In this document: positions 22,260 through 33,339 of the stretch, in pieces
Numbering within the stretch: position 1 is the stretch's first letter
How the letters are laid out: every line of letters starts with the position of its first letter
Assembly (NCBI RefSeq): GCF_022605165.1
Contig: NC_063069.1
Location: 2,046,001-2,110,000, forward strand
Direction of reading: 5' to 3'
Origin: Purpureocillium takamizusanense
Lineage: Eukaryota > Ascomycota > Sordariomycetes > Hypocreales > Ophiocordycipitaceae
DNA length: 64,000 nucleotides
Made by a program: the position numbers and the translations under genes
Notes under the pieces: generated by a model
The model's database searches: none
The model's input: the letters and a program-made list of their open reading frames with translations, nothing else
What the model was told of the DNA's origin: nothing

Positions 22260-24289
22260 GTACAGTATACGAGATACTACTATTAAGTAACTCATCTAGT
22301 CCCAAGGATCTTGCTGAAACGTCTAATAGTGAATCCGGCCGGCATCGGCAGTGGATGCAGCCCCGGTCTCTGTGGGCGCGGTCGGCAGTTCTACTCCGCG
22401 CCTGAAGCCATTGTGCGGCAAACAGCACTACTAGTACTAGGTTCAATGCGCGGAGGAAAGAAAGCTATGCATTCACCACGCTCAGCATCAAGGACTTGGG
22501 AACCGCCCGTCACACGAGAGCTAACGACCTCCCGTCCCAGTCTCGCGCCCGCGCTTGACAATCTGTCGTTCTCTCTTGGCGAAGAAGGATCAAGGGGGGG
22601 GAGCACGACGTTACGTCCGTCAAGGCTCCTTCTGCTGCGCCCTTGCCGCCTGCCGTTCATGACTCTATCAGCCGTGCGACGTGCTGCTCAACCTCATGGC
22701 CGTCCCGTCGGATGCGAAGCTCACTTGATTCTGGCGTCACACTCATCAAGTACGTACCTGAGGTATGCACAGAGGGATAGTAGATATACCGTGGAGGGAA
22801 GCGGGCTCCACCATCGACGGGCACGCCACTTCCGCTCGTGCTGGACGGACACCCTGCCCAACTTCGATGTCCACTACCCTACCATGCCACCCATGCCTAC
22901 TGCCCCTACCGCTACGAGGTAGTACTACTATCAAGCGCAACTCATGGGTCGACGGGGACCCTGGATGGTGGAGAAGACCAGAGCACAGGCGCTGTTCTGC
23001 GCTCATTCGAGCCGAAACCCCCTCATCGCCGAATGGCTCGCTGAGCCTGATCTGATCCCCCAGGTAGGTAGGTCGGTACGTCTGCTCATGGCGCCATGAT
23101 GCCTATCATGTGGTCTTTGTAGGCCCGGGCGAGGTCGCCGGTGCAAAGTTCGCAATCTATCGTCACGGGCACATGAAGAGCAAGTGTTGCAGCTGGTGCA
23201 GACGTTGAGAAGCACTGTGGTTCGGGCACTTCGTTCCTGCGGACATGTCGACGATGGCACGAAATCGGCCAACACCCCCGGCAGGCAACCAACAATGATT
23301 GATGCCTGCGGCTTCGAGGGCTTCCGTTCATTCTGCCCGCGACTGACAGCGGTTGTGCAAGGCACTGCACGTAGAAAACTTGCCTGACCTGGCCCGACCT
23401 GACCCACGGAAGCGTTGGCCGCCTCCCGTCGATGTATGACCGGGCAGTTGGAGCACAGTGCTGCACTGTAGCCTGCCCTGATTCAGTATCTCAAGCAGTA
23501 AATGCCGCTCTAGATGGACCTGACGTCGCAAAGCCTTCCAAGACCGCCAAAGCTCAACGCCACTGGGCCTAACCCGAGATAATCCGCTTGGCCATCGCTG
23601 ACCCTCGTGGCAGCGCAATCGTGTGTCTTCTGGTCCACGTCCCGTTCCCGTTGCCTCTCTAGGGCTCCTCGCGCCTCGATTTACCGATGGTGGCATCGAA
23701 GGGCCAGAGATGCCCAAAGGAAGCATGGCGGTCCGTCCGCCTCTGCGACGGGACTTTAGACTCTCTGTGGCATAGCGCCACTCATCACGAAGGATGAAAC
23801 GGGCCTCTTTCCCTTTGGTGCGTCTACGCACGCACTACTATCACAAGCCTGCCCGCTGCCCAACGTTGGTGCGCCATAAAACTCAGGGACTTGGTGGAGC
23901 ACCCGACCTATCCATGGCAGCACCTGGTACCTGACCCGACCGCAAGGGTTCTCTGGCCAGACAAGTACCTCTCGCCCGTTGCGCCCGTGCCGCCAGGCCC
24001 TGGCCCCTGGTGTCGGTCTGCGGCGTGGGCACCACCTGCAGCCCCTGCAATGGCACCGGGCGCCGGGTAGATACTTGTTCACAGCGCTGTCCGTTCAGTC
24101 CGGTTGTGGCCACCTCAGCGCCTGGTTCGCCGCTGTCGGGGGCGCTCCCGGCTCTGAGAGTCCCCCCCCCCGCCCGCGCGGCGTCTGGACTTCTGAAGCG
24201 CTCCCACCGCCGGACCAGGGCTCCATCCACAGGATCCCGCCAGTTCCTCGTCCCCAGTCTCTTGATCTCCCCATCATCGTCTCTTTGGC

Positions 24290-25269
24290 GTCGTGATTGC
24301 TTCTGCCCCCTGCCTTCCCTGCGCCTCCCCCCCTCCTATCCTTTTCTCCGTCTCCTCCTCGTTGTTGCTTTCAGGCCTGCTCGTCCTCTTCTGCATGTGT
24401 GTGCTGCGCACCCCTTGCCCCTCCAAGACAAAGGCTCGTCTTCTCCCTTCTCTCGCCTTCCGACCCCCTACCCCTCCTCGTCTCGAACGCCGCCCATCGT
24501 CTGCCGCGACTATTTGCCCTCTTCGACCGACCACATCGACGCGAACGACTTGCGGCCCACGTGTTCGACGGCGGTGAGCCGACCCCTATTCCAGCAGCAG
24601 GAGCACATCGTACGCCAACGGCACCACGGCCATCAGCGGAACCACAAGCACCGCCGGCAGCAGCCCTGTCCTCCAGACGGTGCTACTGTGAGCTGTCCTG
24701 CAATCCGCCTGCATCGCAGCCTGCAGGCAGCCTTACCCGCCCCGGTTGACGTCGTTCCTTCGAATACGGCCGCGACGACGGTGGCGGACAGCCACAGCGA
24801 AAGCGACTTTACGGCGCCACGTACGCACCGCGACCCCCAATCCCCGATTCCGCCTGTACGCACGCCGACTTGAATCTGCGGGTGATCAGCAGCGTCGACA
24901 CATTCCGACTCGAGCGTCGGCCAGCCAGCCGTCGACGTTGACAACCACGGAAATATCGCTCGGGCACTAGGCTGTTGAATGACGCGCGATCGGGTGCCCT
25001 CTGAGACCTCCCACCACCAACCGCTCGTGCCAGAAAGGGAGGCTTGACAAACACGAGACAGCTTAGTAGGACATCGCTCGCGGAGGCGCTTGTTGATTGT
25101 CTGAGCGAGCGACCCTCCACTCCCCACCCTCCTCCGCATATCACTGCGCCCGCCCTCGACATCTTCACGCTCGGCTTCTCCCTGCCTGACCGCGTCGTTC
25201 GGGCCCGTCCTCGTTACCCATACCGCCTGGGCCGCGCTTTCAATCCCCTAACGGATGGAGTAATTAGCC
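24290..25269 (+). promoter_or_regulatory. Pyrimidine-rich promoter/leader of cdc24
   Basis: From about 24296 to 24500 the plus strand is strongly C+T-rich, a common feature of promoters and leaders of fungal housekeeping genes. Just before the cdc24 start, 25245-25267 holds CCCTAACGG followed by an ATTAG, which reads as an intron branch point and acceptor ending directly before CCATGG. The leader may therefore contain an intron, or the true start may lie in an earlier exon. Confidence 0.5.
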
Positions 25270-28200
25270 ATGGCCCATGCCCCGTTACTGAGAACCAATA
25301 CGGCCCCGGTCTTTCAGTCTACCCTGAGCGGTTCTGGAGGCCTGCAACAAGACAGTATGAACAATGCGCCGCGCGCCAGTCAGCTCTCGGGCTCGACGGC
25401 TTTCGCTGGCTCGTCTTCGTCTCTCAACTCCTTGAGCAGCGGTGCCACTATCATCCCCGGGCAGAATGGCGGGCCAGTCATCGCTACCGGAAACATTATC
25501 AACCAAAAGGCCGATGCCTCGCGTTCGCTGTATCAGATTTGTGTCTCGCTGAAGCAACGCCTCGCCCAGGTGCCGGATTTCGAACCCTTTCTCGAGCAGC
25601 TCGACCCGACAGACCCAGTAGATCCGTTATGGAACCTTTTCCGCTCGGGCTATCCACTCCTTGTCATTTACAACTCGCTCCAGCCTCGCGAACCCCTCCG
25701 GGTCGATGACCCAAACGCCTCGGAAGCGAAGAAATCCAAGATTGCCATCTTCAAGTTCGTACAAGCATGCATGAAAGAGCTCCAGGTCTCTCCGACGGAA
25801 AGTTTCGTCATCACCGACTTGATGGGCAATGACACCTCTGGGTTCGTCAAGGTGAGCCATCTTCCTCCGCGTTGCACGGGGCATCTCCGCCCCCCGCGCG
25901 GGATATCGGAGAAATCCATTCGCTAATTCGCCCTCAGGTGACTCAGGTTGTCAACTACGTGCTCGATCTTGCAGAGCAGCGGGGTCTACTGTTACAACAA
26001 GACTCATATCCCGAAGATGAGCCCATGGCTGCCGTTGGTGGCTCCCAAATGAGCTACAGAGATCACATCGTCAAGGAATTGGTGGACACGGAGCGGAAAT
26101 ATGTCCAGGACCTCGAGAACCTGCACGACTTGAAGAAGTCGCTCGAGCAAAAGGGCGCGATCCCGGGTGATATTGTCCATCAGATATTCCTGAACATCAA
26201 CGCCATCCTTGATTTTCAGCGTCGCTTTTTGATCCGCGTTGAGACAACCAATTCGATGCCCAAGGTCGCTCAGCGTTGGGGTGCTCCCTTCTGCTTCTAC
26301 GAAGACGCTTTCGACATTTATCAGCCATTTATTGCCAACCAGCGGAAAGCGGCTCAGATTGCCAACCAGGTTTTCGACAAGATTCAACTCTCTGAACATC
26401 CTGTCGCCGCCGACTTCAATACGCTAGACGGGTTCTTGTTAAAACCGATGCAACGCTTAGTTAAGTATCCGTTGCTTCTCAAGGTAAGCTTCAATTCCAT
26501 GCCTGTTGTAGCGCAACCAACTGACATTGGCGTTGTCTAGGACATGTACAAGAAAAGCGAGGATCCTGACACCAGAAATGATCTGATGTCAGGCTGCGAA
26601 GCCGCTGAGCGCGTTCTGCAGAAAGCCAACGAGGCTGTGAATCGAGATCTGTTAGATGAGGCCCTAGAAGAACTCATCAACAGAGTAGACGACTGGAAGT
26701 CCCACAAGGTGGAGTCGTTCGGAAAGTTGCTCCTGCACGGCGTCTACGGCGTCATCACAGGGAAGAACGACCAGGAGAAAGACGTACGTGCGGCCACGTG
26801 TTGACCTCGACGGACTGAACCAGTGACTGACAAGCGATCTAGTACGAGATTTACCTATTCGAGTGTATATTGCTCTGCTGCAAAGAGGCATCGCCGAACA
26901 AGAGCAAGGACAAGAAGGACAAGAGTCGGACTTCGGGGCCAAGGCTCCGAAACAGGAACACAAAGCTTCAGCTCAAAGGCAGGATTTTCATGACTAACGT
27001 TACTGACATCGTGTCTCTGTCCAAGCCAGGTAAGGCAGATCGGCGTCGCAGTCGCAGTGCCCCTCTGACTGTTAGCGCAGGATCTCACAGTGTTCAAATC
27101 TGGTGGAAGGGCGACCCTGGTGTAGAGAATTTCACGATCAAGTTCCTCAACGAGGAAATGATGAAAAAGTGGGCCATTGGACTTGAAACGCAACGAAAGG
27201 ACAACGCCCCACGCCTGTCGACAAGCCCTGATGGCGTTGCAGCTGATTTCGCCTGGACGCGGGATCATGCGGGCGGGCTTGAGAACCCATATTTGCAGCA
27301 AGACGACGACGACGACGAGGATTACGGACCCGCCACCGCACCGGCGCAATTTCCCATGCACTCGAACCCGACAAATGGCTCGATGCCCCGCACATCCTCC
27401 GCTTCAAATCTGAGACAACGATCGGCGACTGGGGATAGCGTCCAGTCACTGGCTGGCATCGCGAGAGCACCGCCTCCACGATTCCCACTGCCGACTCCTC
27501 CTGCTCCTCTCAACCTTCAGGCCTTGGGAAGTGGCGCGCCTTCACCCGGGTCTAGAGGCGGTGAGAGCTACTTCTCACCTGTCGGTGAGTCGCCGGCGTC
27601 ATCGCGAACAAGTACGACGAGCGGGGTGTTTCCGCCAGGCTACGCGTTCCCAAAGACTGGCACTCCTCAGGCAGTCTGGGACGATGTGAACCGGTACACG
27701 GCCCCGGCCATGCCGCGAGCTCCATCTCGTGATGGCTCATCGCCGAATCCCCACGCCATGAATTCGAGGAACCTTCGCGGCCCATCGCTTCCCGCCATGG
27801 CGACGCACAGCCAGAGTGCAGCTCAACAGCAGCGCAGTCGGTCTTACAGCACACCCGATGTCAATGCTGGCGGTATACCACGACAAAGGCAGCAGAGTCA
27901 AGGCCATATCCCTGCCGTGCCGGGCATCCCTCAACATCTCCACCCAGCGCACGACGGCAGCATCCCGAGGTCACAAAACGGCTCCCCTCGTAATGATCTG
28001 CCCATCAGAACGAGTACACAAAGCCCTGGAGCTCAACGCGAGCGACATCACCAGCATTCGGGCAGCCTGGGTGGCACGATGTCGCACTTCCCCGCACAGC
28101 CGGTGTACCCACGCCAGACTACCCCTGGTCCCCCGGCGGGGAGTTCGCTGCGAGTTGACTCAGCGGCGGCCAACTCGCGAACAGTGTCGCCGGCCTTGGG

Positions 28201-28564
28201 CACAGGTGTTGCTCCGCCGCCGTCGGGCAATCCATTGGCAAGTCCTGAGTTGCCCCTACCGACACAGCTCAAGGTCCGAGTCAAGTGTGACAGTGGCAAC
28301 TACGTCACCCTGGTCGTGGCCTTCAACATCACTTATCAGTCACTCATTGACCGGATTGACGCCAAGCTCGCTCGCTTTATGAACAGCAGTATCAGCAAGG
28401 GCATGCTAAAACTCCGATATCGCGATGAAGATGGCGACTTTGTCACTATTGAAAGCGACGACGACATCCAAATAGCGTTCATGGAGTGGCGAGAAGGAGT
28501 CAAGAACATGTACACGGGCGGCGTGGGGGAGATAGAGCTCTTTTGCGTTGGAGATACATCTTAA
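25270..28564 (+). CDS. cdc24: Cdc24, guanine-nucleotide exchange factor for Cdc42
   Basis: Five exons (25270-25851, 25938-26483, 26541-26783, 26843-27029, 27081-28564) give 1013 residues, a normal size for mould Cdc24. The domain order is diagnostic. A CDC24-calponin-type region lies near 88-185 (YQICVSLKQRL, DPLWNLFRSGYPLLVIYN). The DH domain near 235-425 contains HIVKELVDTERKYVQDLENL and FLLKPMQRLVKYPLLLK. A PH domain at about 435-590 has LKGRIFMTNVTDIV. A long Ser/Pro-rich linker follows, then a C-terminal PB1 domain at about 916-1013 with YRDEDGDFVTIESDDDIQIAF. Family role: it loads GTP on Cdc42 at polarity sites, with PB1 binding the Bem1-type scaffold, to drive tip growth. The fourth intron (27030-27080) is 51 bp, in frame and stop-free, so a retained form would insert 17 residues into the PH domain. 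The first ATG is in a CCATGG context, but an upstream exon is possible. Confidence 0.95.
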
Positions 28565-29691
28565 TACCGCCTCCATGCGAGCCGATCTGCCGGGTTGATC
28601 GTCAATGGATGGCGTGCGGCCATCGGCAGCAGGGAGAGGCAACGCCCACTCAGGATACATGGAGCATTCGCATGGCTGGCGCACGGTATTATTACATCTC
28701 ACGACATCAGACACGCCCCGAAGGCGACGAGTCACGAATGAAGAGTCACAAGGAACTCTTGCCTTTGTTTAAAGCACCGCCATATAGACCCGACTCTGCA
28801 GCGAATTGAACCCCAGAGGAATCATGCGCGTGCCCTTGGGATCTTGCCCATGTTGTGCTGCGCTAGCTGGAGTCGTTCCATTCAAAGTACAGATCTTATT
28901 GCTTTCATTTCGGCCGCGGTATTACTGCGCCTTGTGGCGTCCCGGGACGAGCAGCTAGCACTGTTTGCCTGACACTCAGTTGGTGACCTTCTTGTGGTAG
29001 CACTCACACGATGCTCAACCCCATGCATTGCGCTACAGCCCGGGCAAAGAGATAGTGGCTAGGAACTGACACTCATTGGCCTGTGGGCCGTGATGTTTGT
29101 GCTTGACGCGAATGGATCTGTTGTGACCGAGTTGAGATCATTTGCGAGCCACTATGCTCGGCAGCTGCTTACATAGATCTGAAGGGGTGCAGGCAATATT
29201 GGCGCAATGTTCTTGATATCTAATGTGGAAAGCAATGTGATAATCTGACATTTGTTGAAGCGTTGCGTATATGTGTGAGCTTCGGCCCCTTGGTGGTCTA
29301 CGCCCGATACTAGGTAAGCCATCTAACATTGTGTTGAGACACGAGGATGTGCTGGGAGCGTGGCTACCCGCGAAGGGTGTGTCTTCGCCTGGTATTGAGG
29401 CTGTGCGACCTCTAGAGACGTCACCATATTCCGTATCGTACAATGCAAGGCGCGCCGCCATCTCGTACATAAACTCTCGAGTTCGATCCTTCTAAACAAC
29501 GCCTGCAGATGCAATTGAGCCTATCCGTCTCGTCCCTCTCCCTATTTCACAGTGCTCTGTATAACGCCACTTCGATTGCGCTTTTTTTTTTGTCGTGCAG
29601 AGCGACTTGAACCGCTTTTGCGCTCTCTCTCTCCACGGAAGTCACGCGGGTTGTCGTCGCCGTCATCACCGTGGCCGGTCGCCGGAGGCCA
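28565..29691. other. Convergent intergenic region cdc24/mrp10
   Basis: No gene is supported. The two neighbouring genes end toward each other here. The right end (29581-29590) has a short poly-T run. Confidence 0.5.
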
Positions 29692-30082
29692 TTACTTTTG
29701 CTTCCGCGGGCTCGTGACGTACTTTTGCATTCGTGAGAGGTGATAGTTGATCGTGTTGGCGGGGGCAGGCGGCGGCGGCGGACCGTCCATGCAGCGCCGC
29801 AGCTGGTTCTCGAGAGCGCCGCATCCGGAGGCATTGTAGCCCGCGGACGCCCAGCACGCTGTACTCGGTGTCAGAAAGAGCCACACACGGGGCAGAAGCA
29901 GCATTGAAAGCGCCGCATATTAAGCCAAAGCCCGCCTGGGGGGGGCGAGCATGGCGTAGGAGAGACGCACCCAAGACGCTGGTCATGATGGCGATGCAAG
30001 GGTTCTCTGGCTGGCGCTTGGGGGCGTGGACGCGCAGCGTCTTGAGCGGCGGGAGCCGGATGGGCTTGTGCCCTCCGGTCAT
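29692..30082 (-). CDS. mrp10: Mitochondrial small-subunit ribosomal protein Mrp10 (twin CX9C)
   Basis: Two exons (30082-29971 and 29858-29692) are joined over a 112-bp intron (donor GTGCGT, acceptor ACAG), giving 92 residues. The protein starts MTGGHKPIRLPPLKTLRV and continues with NPCIAIMTSVLACWASAGYN, then CGALENQLRRC and the conserved NTINYHLSRMQKY. It has two CX9C motifs (CIAIMTSVLAC and CGALENQLRRC), the helical-hairpin fold of CHCH proteins imported into mitochondria through Mia40. Known role: a component of the mitochondrial 37S (small) ribosomal subunit, needed for mitochondrial translation. Length and motifs match the family. The ATG at 30082 is preferred because the frame upstream of it has no family similarity that I can see. 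Confidence 0.92.
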
Positions 30083-30359
30083 GCTGGGCGAGACGGGAAG
30101 GACGGATTGTTTCGTTGTCGAGCGGTTGCGACCGCCTCTGCACCCTTTTTTTGGGCGGTTCTGGTTGTTGCGCTGGATGCTCTCAGCCAAGGTTGCGCGA
30201 GATCACGTGCGTGGGTGGAGCCTTTTGGCAATCTCAGTCACGTGGGAGGTATGGCCAGCAATGCCAGTGGGTGCGTGGGCGGCGAACTTCCAAGCAGTGA
30301 CATTGACGCCTCTACTGGGCCCATTCAACTCCAGCTACCTTTCATACTTGCAAAACATG
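30083..30359. other. Short intergenic region upstream of mrp10
   Basis: It holds the mrp10 promoter and ends at the downstream end of the decayed epimerase/reductase. I saw nothing else. Confidence 0.5.
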
Positions 30360-31140
30360 CTCCGTACGCCTCATGAATTTCAAGCACCTCGTACCCATAT
30401 TCTTCGAGCATTTTCACGATTGGTCGTGTCCATTTCGCAATTGCTGCGACCTGCCTTGATGACTTTTGCCTGCTCCTCGATGGAAAAGGTCTTCTAACTG
30501 ATGAGGCTTGGCCGCACAATTTCCTTGAACAAACCCAGGACCTCATCATGCGAGATCGCAACGGGTTTTGTAAAGTAATATACACCTAATTCATTATGCT
30601 CTGCAAGCAGTAGCGATGCCGGCGAGTGGCCGTGACAGAATCGTGTTGCTGTTCGGAATGTCGACAACAACGTTCGTAGCTCATGGTTCTGGAGACAAAA
30701 CTACGCGGGCAAAGCGGTCGTCGCCTGAAGGGTATGCAAGGATGGAGGATGAGGCAATTTCCGTGGCTTTTTAGGACCTATAGTGTGTGATATTAGTTGC
30801 GCGAAGTTCGGAGCGTGGACCGAAGGGGAACGGGCTCAGAGGCTCGACGTAACCCCTGGTCATGGAATAGAAACTACTACGGTAAAGTTCGGTGTCTCAT
30901 CTTCCGAGTAGCCGGGGTCCTTGATCTGGTGAGCCTCATCGTACTGGTAGATGCACCCGGTCGCAAAGACAGTGCAATGAATGTTGTGTTGGTGGCATTG
31001 ATCCGCCAGCAGTAATGGAGCTGCATTGCGAGCATTTGTAGGAGGCTGCGACACATAAGGTAGCACGAAGTAATAAGTCGAGGCATGCATAATATCCATG
31101 ACGACTCAACTTCATCTGACCCAGCGCAATTCATGCTATC
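30360..31140 (-). pseudogene. Relic of UDP-4-keto-6-deoxyglucose 3,5-epimerase/4-reductase (RmlD/NRS-ER type)
   Basis: Reading the minus strand from about 31140 down, fragments in shifting frames follow the family in the right order. They are: MNCAG near 31130; ADQCHQHNIHCTVFATGCIY then QYDEAHQ and GYSEDETPNF (about 31020-30875); after a frameshift, SSFYSMTRGYVEPL (30878-30837); DIPNSNTILSRPLAGIATA (30671-30600); after another shift, HNELGVYYFTKPVAISHDEV, KEIVRP, an in-frame TAG, then FSIEEQAKVIKAGRSNC (to about 30430); and lastly LEEYGYEVLEIHEAY (to 30360). Part of the middle and the N-terminal Rossmann start are missing or unreadable. The intact enzyme turns the keto-sugar made by the 4,6-dehydratase into activated L-rhamnose. 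This copy cannot encode a full enzyme. The family assignment is from remembered motifs and should be checked by search. Confidence 0.8.
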
Positions 31141-31498
31141 AGCAGTCGCCTCGCTTTGTGTCACCTTGCCATGTGGCCAAAATGGTGCGTTCATTCAAGG
31201 TCTCATCCGTGGCAGAAAGAAACGAAACCGCGTATTAATTTACAGTAAAAGCTGAAGCTCAATTGATGCCTTTGACACTGTCAAGCGCAACGTGACTGAA
31301 TTCGTCGGTCTTTCCTAGCAACCCCCCCCTCTTTTATCTTCTGTCACCTGATTATTTCGTGACGCTCCCAGATGTGAATAGCATTATGGTCACGGGGAGT
31401 GCTAGACTCATGTAAATTCAGTTCCAGACCTGCTCATCCGCACTCGGTGTGTTCAATTGGAGTGTTGAGTGAACGATGCCACATTCGATGGAGCGTCA
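31141..31498. promoter_or_regulatory. Former bidirectional promoter between the two relics
   Basis: About 360 bp separates the 5' sides of the two divergent relics, so this would have been their shared promoter region plus the lost N-terminal coding parts. I find no clear motif. It is AT-richer than the flanking genes. Confidence 0.35.
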
Positions 31499-32110
31499 TG
31501 GATCGTGAGATATCTTAGCTAGACATATCTTGACGCATATAATATTGGTGTCTTTTGACAAAATTGACTATTGCGTCATACTCAATCATACTTGGAGTCT
31601 CGACGCTAGGCCGAACTACAGCTTCTATTGCGGTGACCGCACATGGATCGGCACCGTTTTGCACTTTGCCGATTAATCGCATGTAGACCTCAGCTTCGCT
31701 AACTCCTACAGCTTCACTCACACAAACGTATACGGCACACATGTCCCATTGAGAGAGTGCGACCAGTTTCGGCGTCCAGCGATTCATTCACGCATCTAGA
31801 GATGAGGTGCACGGTGAGGGCAAAGAAGGCGGCGATGACCTCACCAAGTCGAGCGTTCTCCAGCCGACAAATCCGTACGCAGCGAGTAAAGCTGTCGCAG
31901 AGATGCTCGCTTGCTCTTACCAAGCAAGCTTCAAGCTTTCTGCAACCATTATTAGAAGCAAAACATATACGGACCTCACCAATATCTCGAGAGTGAGCGA
32001 CCAGCCCCTTGATTATTGGCTACTTCCAACGAGACTGAATCTCTTGGAATGTGCTGGAAATCATCCCGAAGTTTATATGTCGTCTAAATCGAGGACAACC
32101 CATCGCGCTC
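31499..32110 (+). pseudogene. Relic of a nucleotide-sugar 4,6-dehydratase (RmlB type)
   Basis: Fragments of the family appear in order on the plus strand. They are: WIVRYLS, a TAG, then TYLDAYNI (31499-31546); a frameshift to SFDKIDYC (31551-31574) and LDARPNYSFYCGD; HFAD with a TAA at 31674-31676, then SHVDLSFANSYSFTHTNVYG (from 31677); a shift to FGVQRFIHASRDEVHGEG (from 31768); PTNPYAASKAVAEM (31864 on), where the Tyr and Lys of the catalytic YxxxK motif (31876 and 31888) survive; a shift to NIYGPHQY (31962-31985); and EIIPKFICRLNRG (from 32057) to about 32110. The catalytic-region Thr of STDEVYG is changed (SRDEVHG). About 20-25 residues between CGD and HFA seem deleted. Together with the divergent reductase relic it would have supplied UDP- or dTDP-rhamnose. 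It has at least two internal stops and three or more frameshifts. Confidence 0.85.
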
Positions 32111-33215
32111 CAAGCCTCCTGACTTGTTGCTCTTGGCTGGATGACCTCGGAAAGATCAACGAGCGACCGATCTGCCACTAGCATCATTGTGGCTATTATG
32201 GGGATCCTCTCGTACGTCGAGCCATCCTTACTTCCTGTCATGGCCATATTGAGTTGACCAATGGTGTTAGGTTCTCAACATTCACTCTCAAAGAAGATCA
32301 ACCGAGAAAAAGACAAAAAAGGCAAAGGCTCGTTATAGTGTGATGTGTGTCTACTTTTCTGCCCCAACGTGGCATACATCTAGCTGAACCATTTAGTCAT
32401 GGCCGAGGGGATACAGCTCTCTAAAACGCACAAGACAACTTCCGCGACTGTCTCGGCAAAGGCAGCCCGTTGAAATTGAGTCTTTGTCTGTCGAGAAGCA
32501 TGTGGGCCGCTGAAAGCTGAACGCGTTGTGACATATCGATTGCATCGTGTCACAATGCTGCTCCGGATGCGGGCCAAGTGTGATCACCACGACAGCGGTG
32601 TGGCGCTCTTTCTGAACACACAACACCGCAATTGAAACGCTCGATAAACCTCACTCATAATACCTAAGGACCTCGGCTGCACCATGCAGTTCACAAAGTG
32701 CCGTACTCTGACCGTGCGTTTCGATGGAGCTGTGCAATCACGAGCTACCAAATGTATTTCACTGTCAGTACAATTGCACATAGAGGAGAGGAAAGGCTGC
32801 AAGACAACGCTTGAGATTGATGATTCTGAGCGTTTCTGTTGCAGCGTTTTATGCAATAGTCCCAGCCGCTCTAAAACCTGCACGTCGTTGAAAGGGACAA
32901 CCGGATGTGACTCCGGTAGTTCGTACCGCATAAGCGCTGAGCAAAAAGTGTTAGGATGCGAAAATATGAGAACTCAGCGCTACACGGGTCTAAGTGATGT
33001 CTCTACGGAGTGCAGATGTATGACGTGTCTTCATGCACTTGTGATCGCGTCGCCGGCAACATCACACACATTGTCCTTGACTCGCCATGCAGTTTCGTAA
33101 ATGTCGCCCAGCGTCGTACTTGCACCATATATGCGCATTTCCATAATGCGATGGGAGGGTAAGATATGTTGGGCGGCCATGGACTCACATGTCCAGCCGT
33201 GTAGGCAGCTCGCTG
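32111..33215. other. Intergenic, AT-richer, no supported gene
   Basis: The C-terminal third expected of the dehydratase is not recognisable here. Open frames (for example 32684-33100 plus) show no known domain. The right end is the promoter of the gene at 33340. Confidence 0.45.
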
Positions 33216-33223
33216 TATATAAA
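33216..33223 (+). promoter_or_regulatory. TATA box (TATATAAA)
   Basis: A perfect TATATAAA lies 117 bp upstream of the ATG at 33340, the usual distance when the leader is 60-90 bases. A CA-rich, GTA/TCA-containing leader follows and ends ACACTCAACATGG. Confidence 0.65.
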
Positions 33224-33339
33224 CCCCGGCTGCGCACCGGTAATGCAGCGTTCCCATCAGACCAGAGAAACCACCATCAAAAACTGCAATCATTGTTGTA
33301 CAAAAGTCATCATACTCATTCTTGCTCAAAACACTCAAC

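Larger units (their letters stand above)
20214..25269. other. Intergenic 5 kb, promoters of two divergent genes
   Basis: It lies between the starts of the F-box/WD-40 gene (minus) and cdc24 (plus). No gene is supported. Two short minus-strand frames (21822-21565 and 21378-21124, the latter ending in a Lys/Asp/Glu-rich tail) look faintly protein-like, but I could not join them. The region carries two exact copies of the GTACGAAGTAC motif and a related GTACCGAGGTAC at 22159-22170. Confidence 0.45.
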
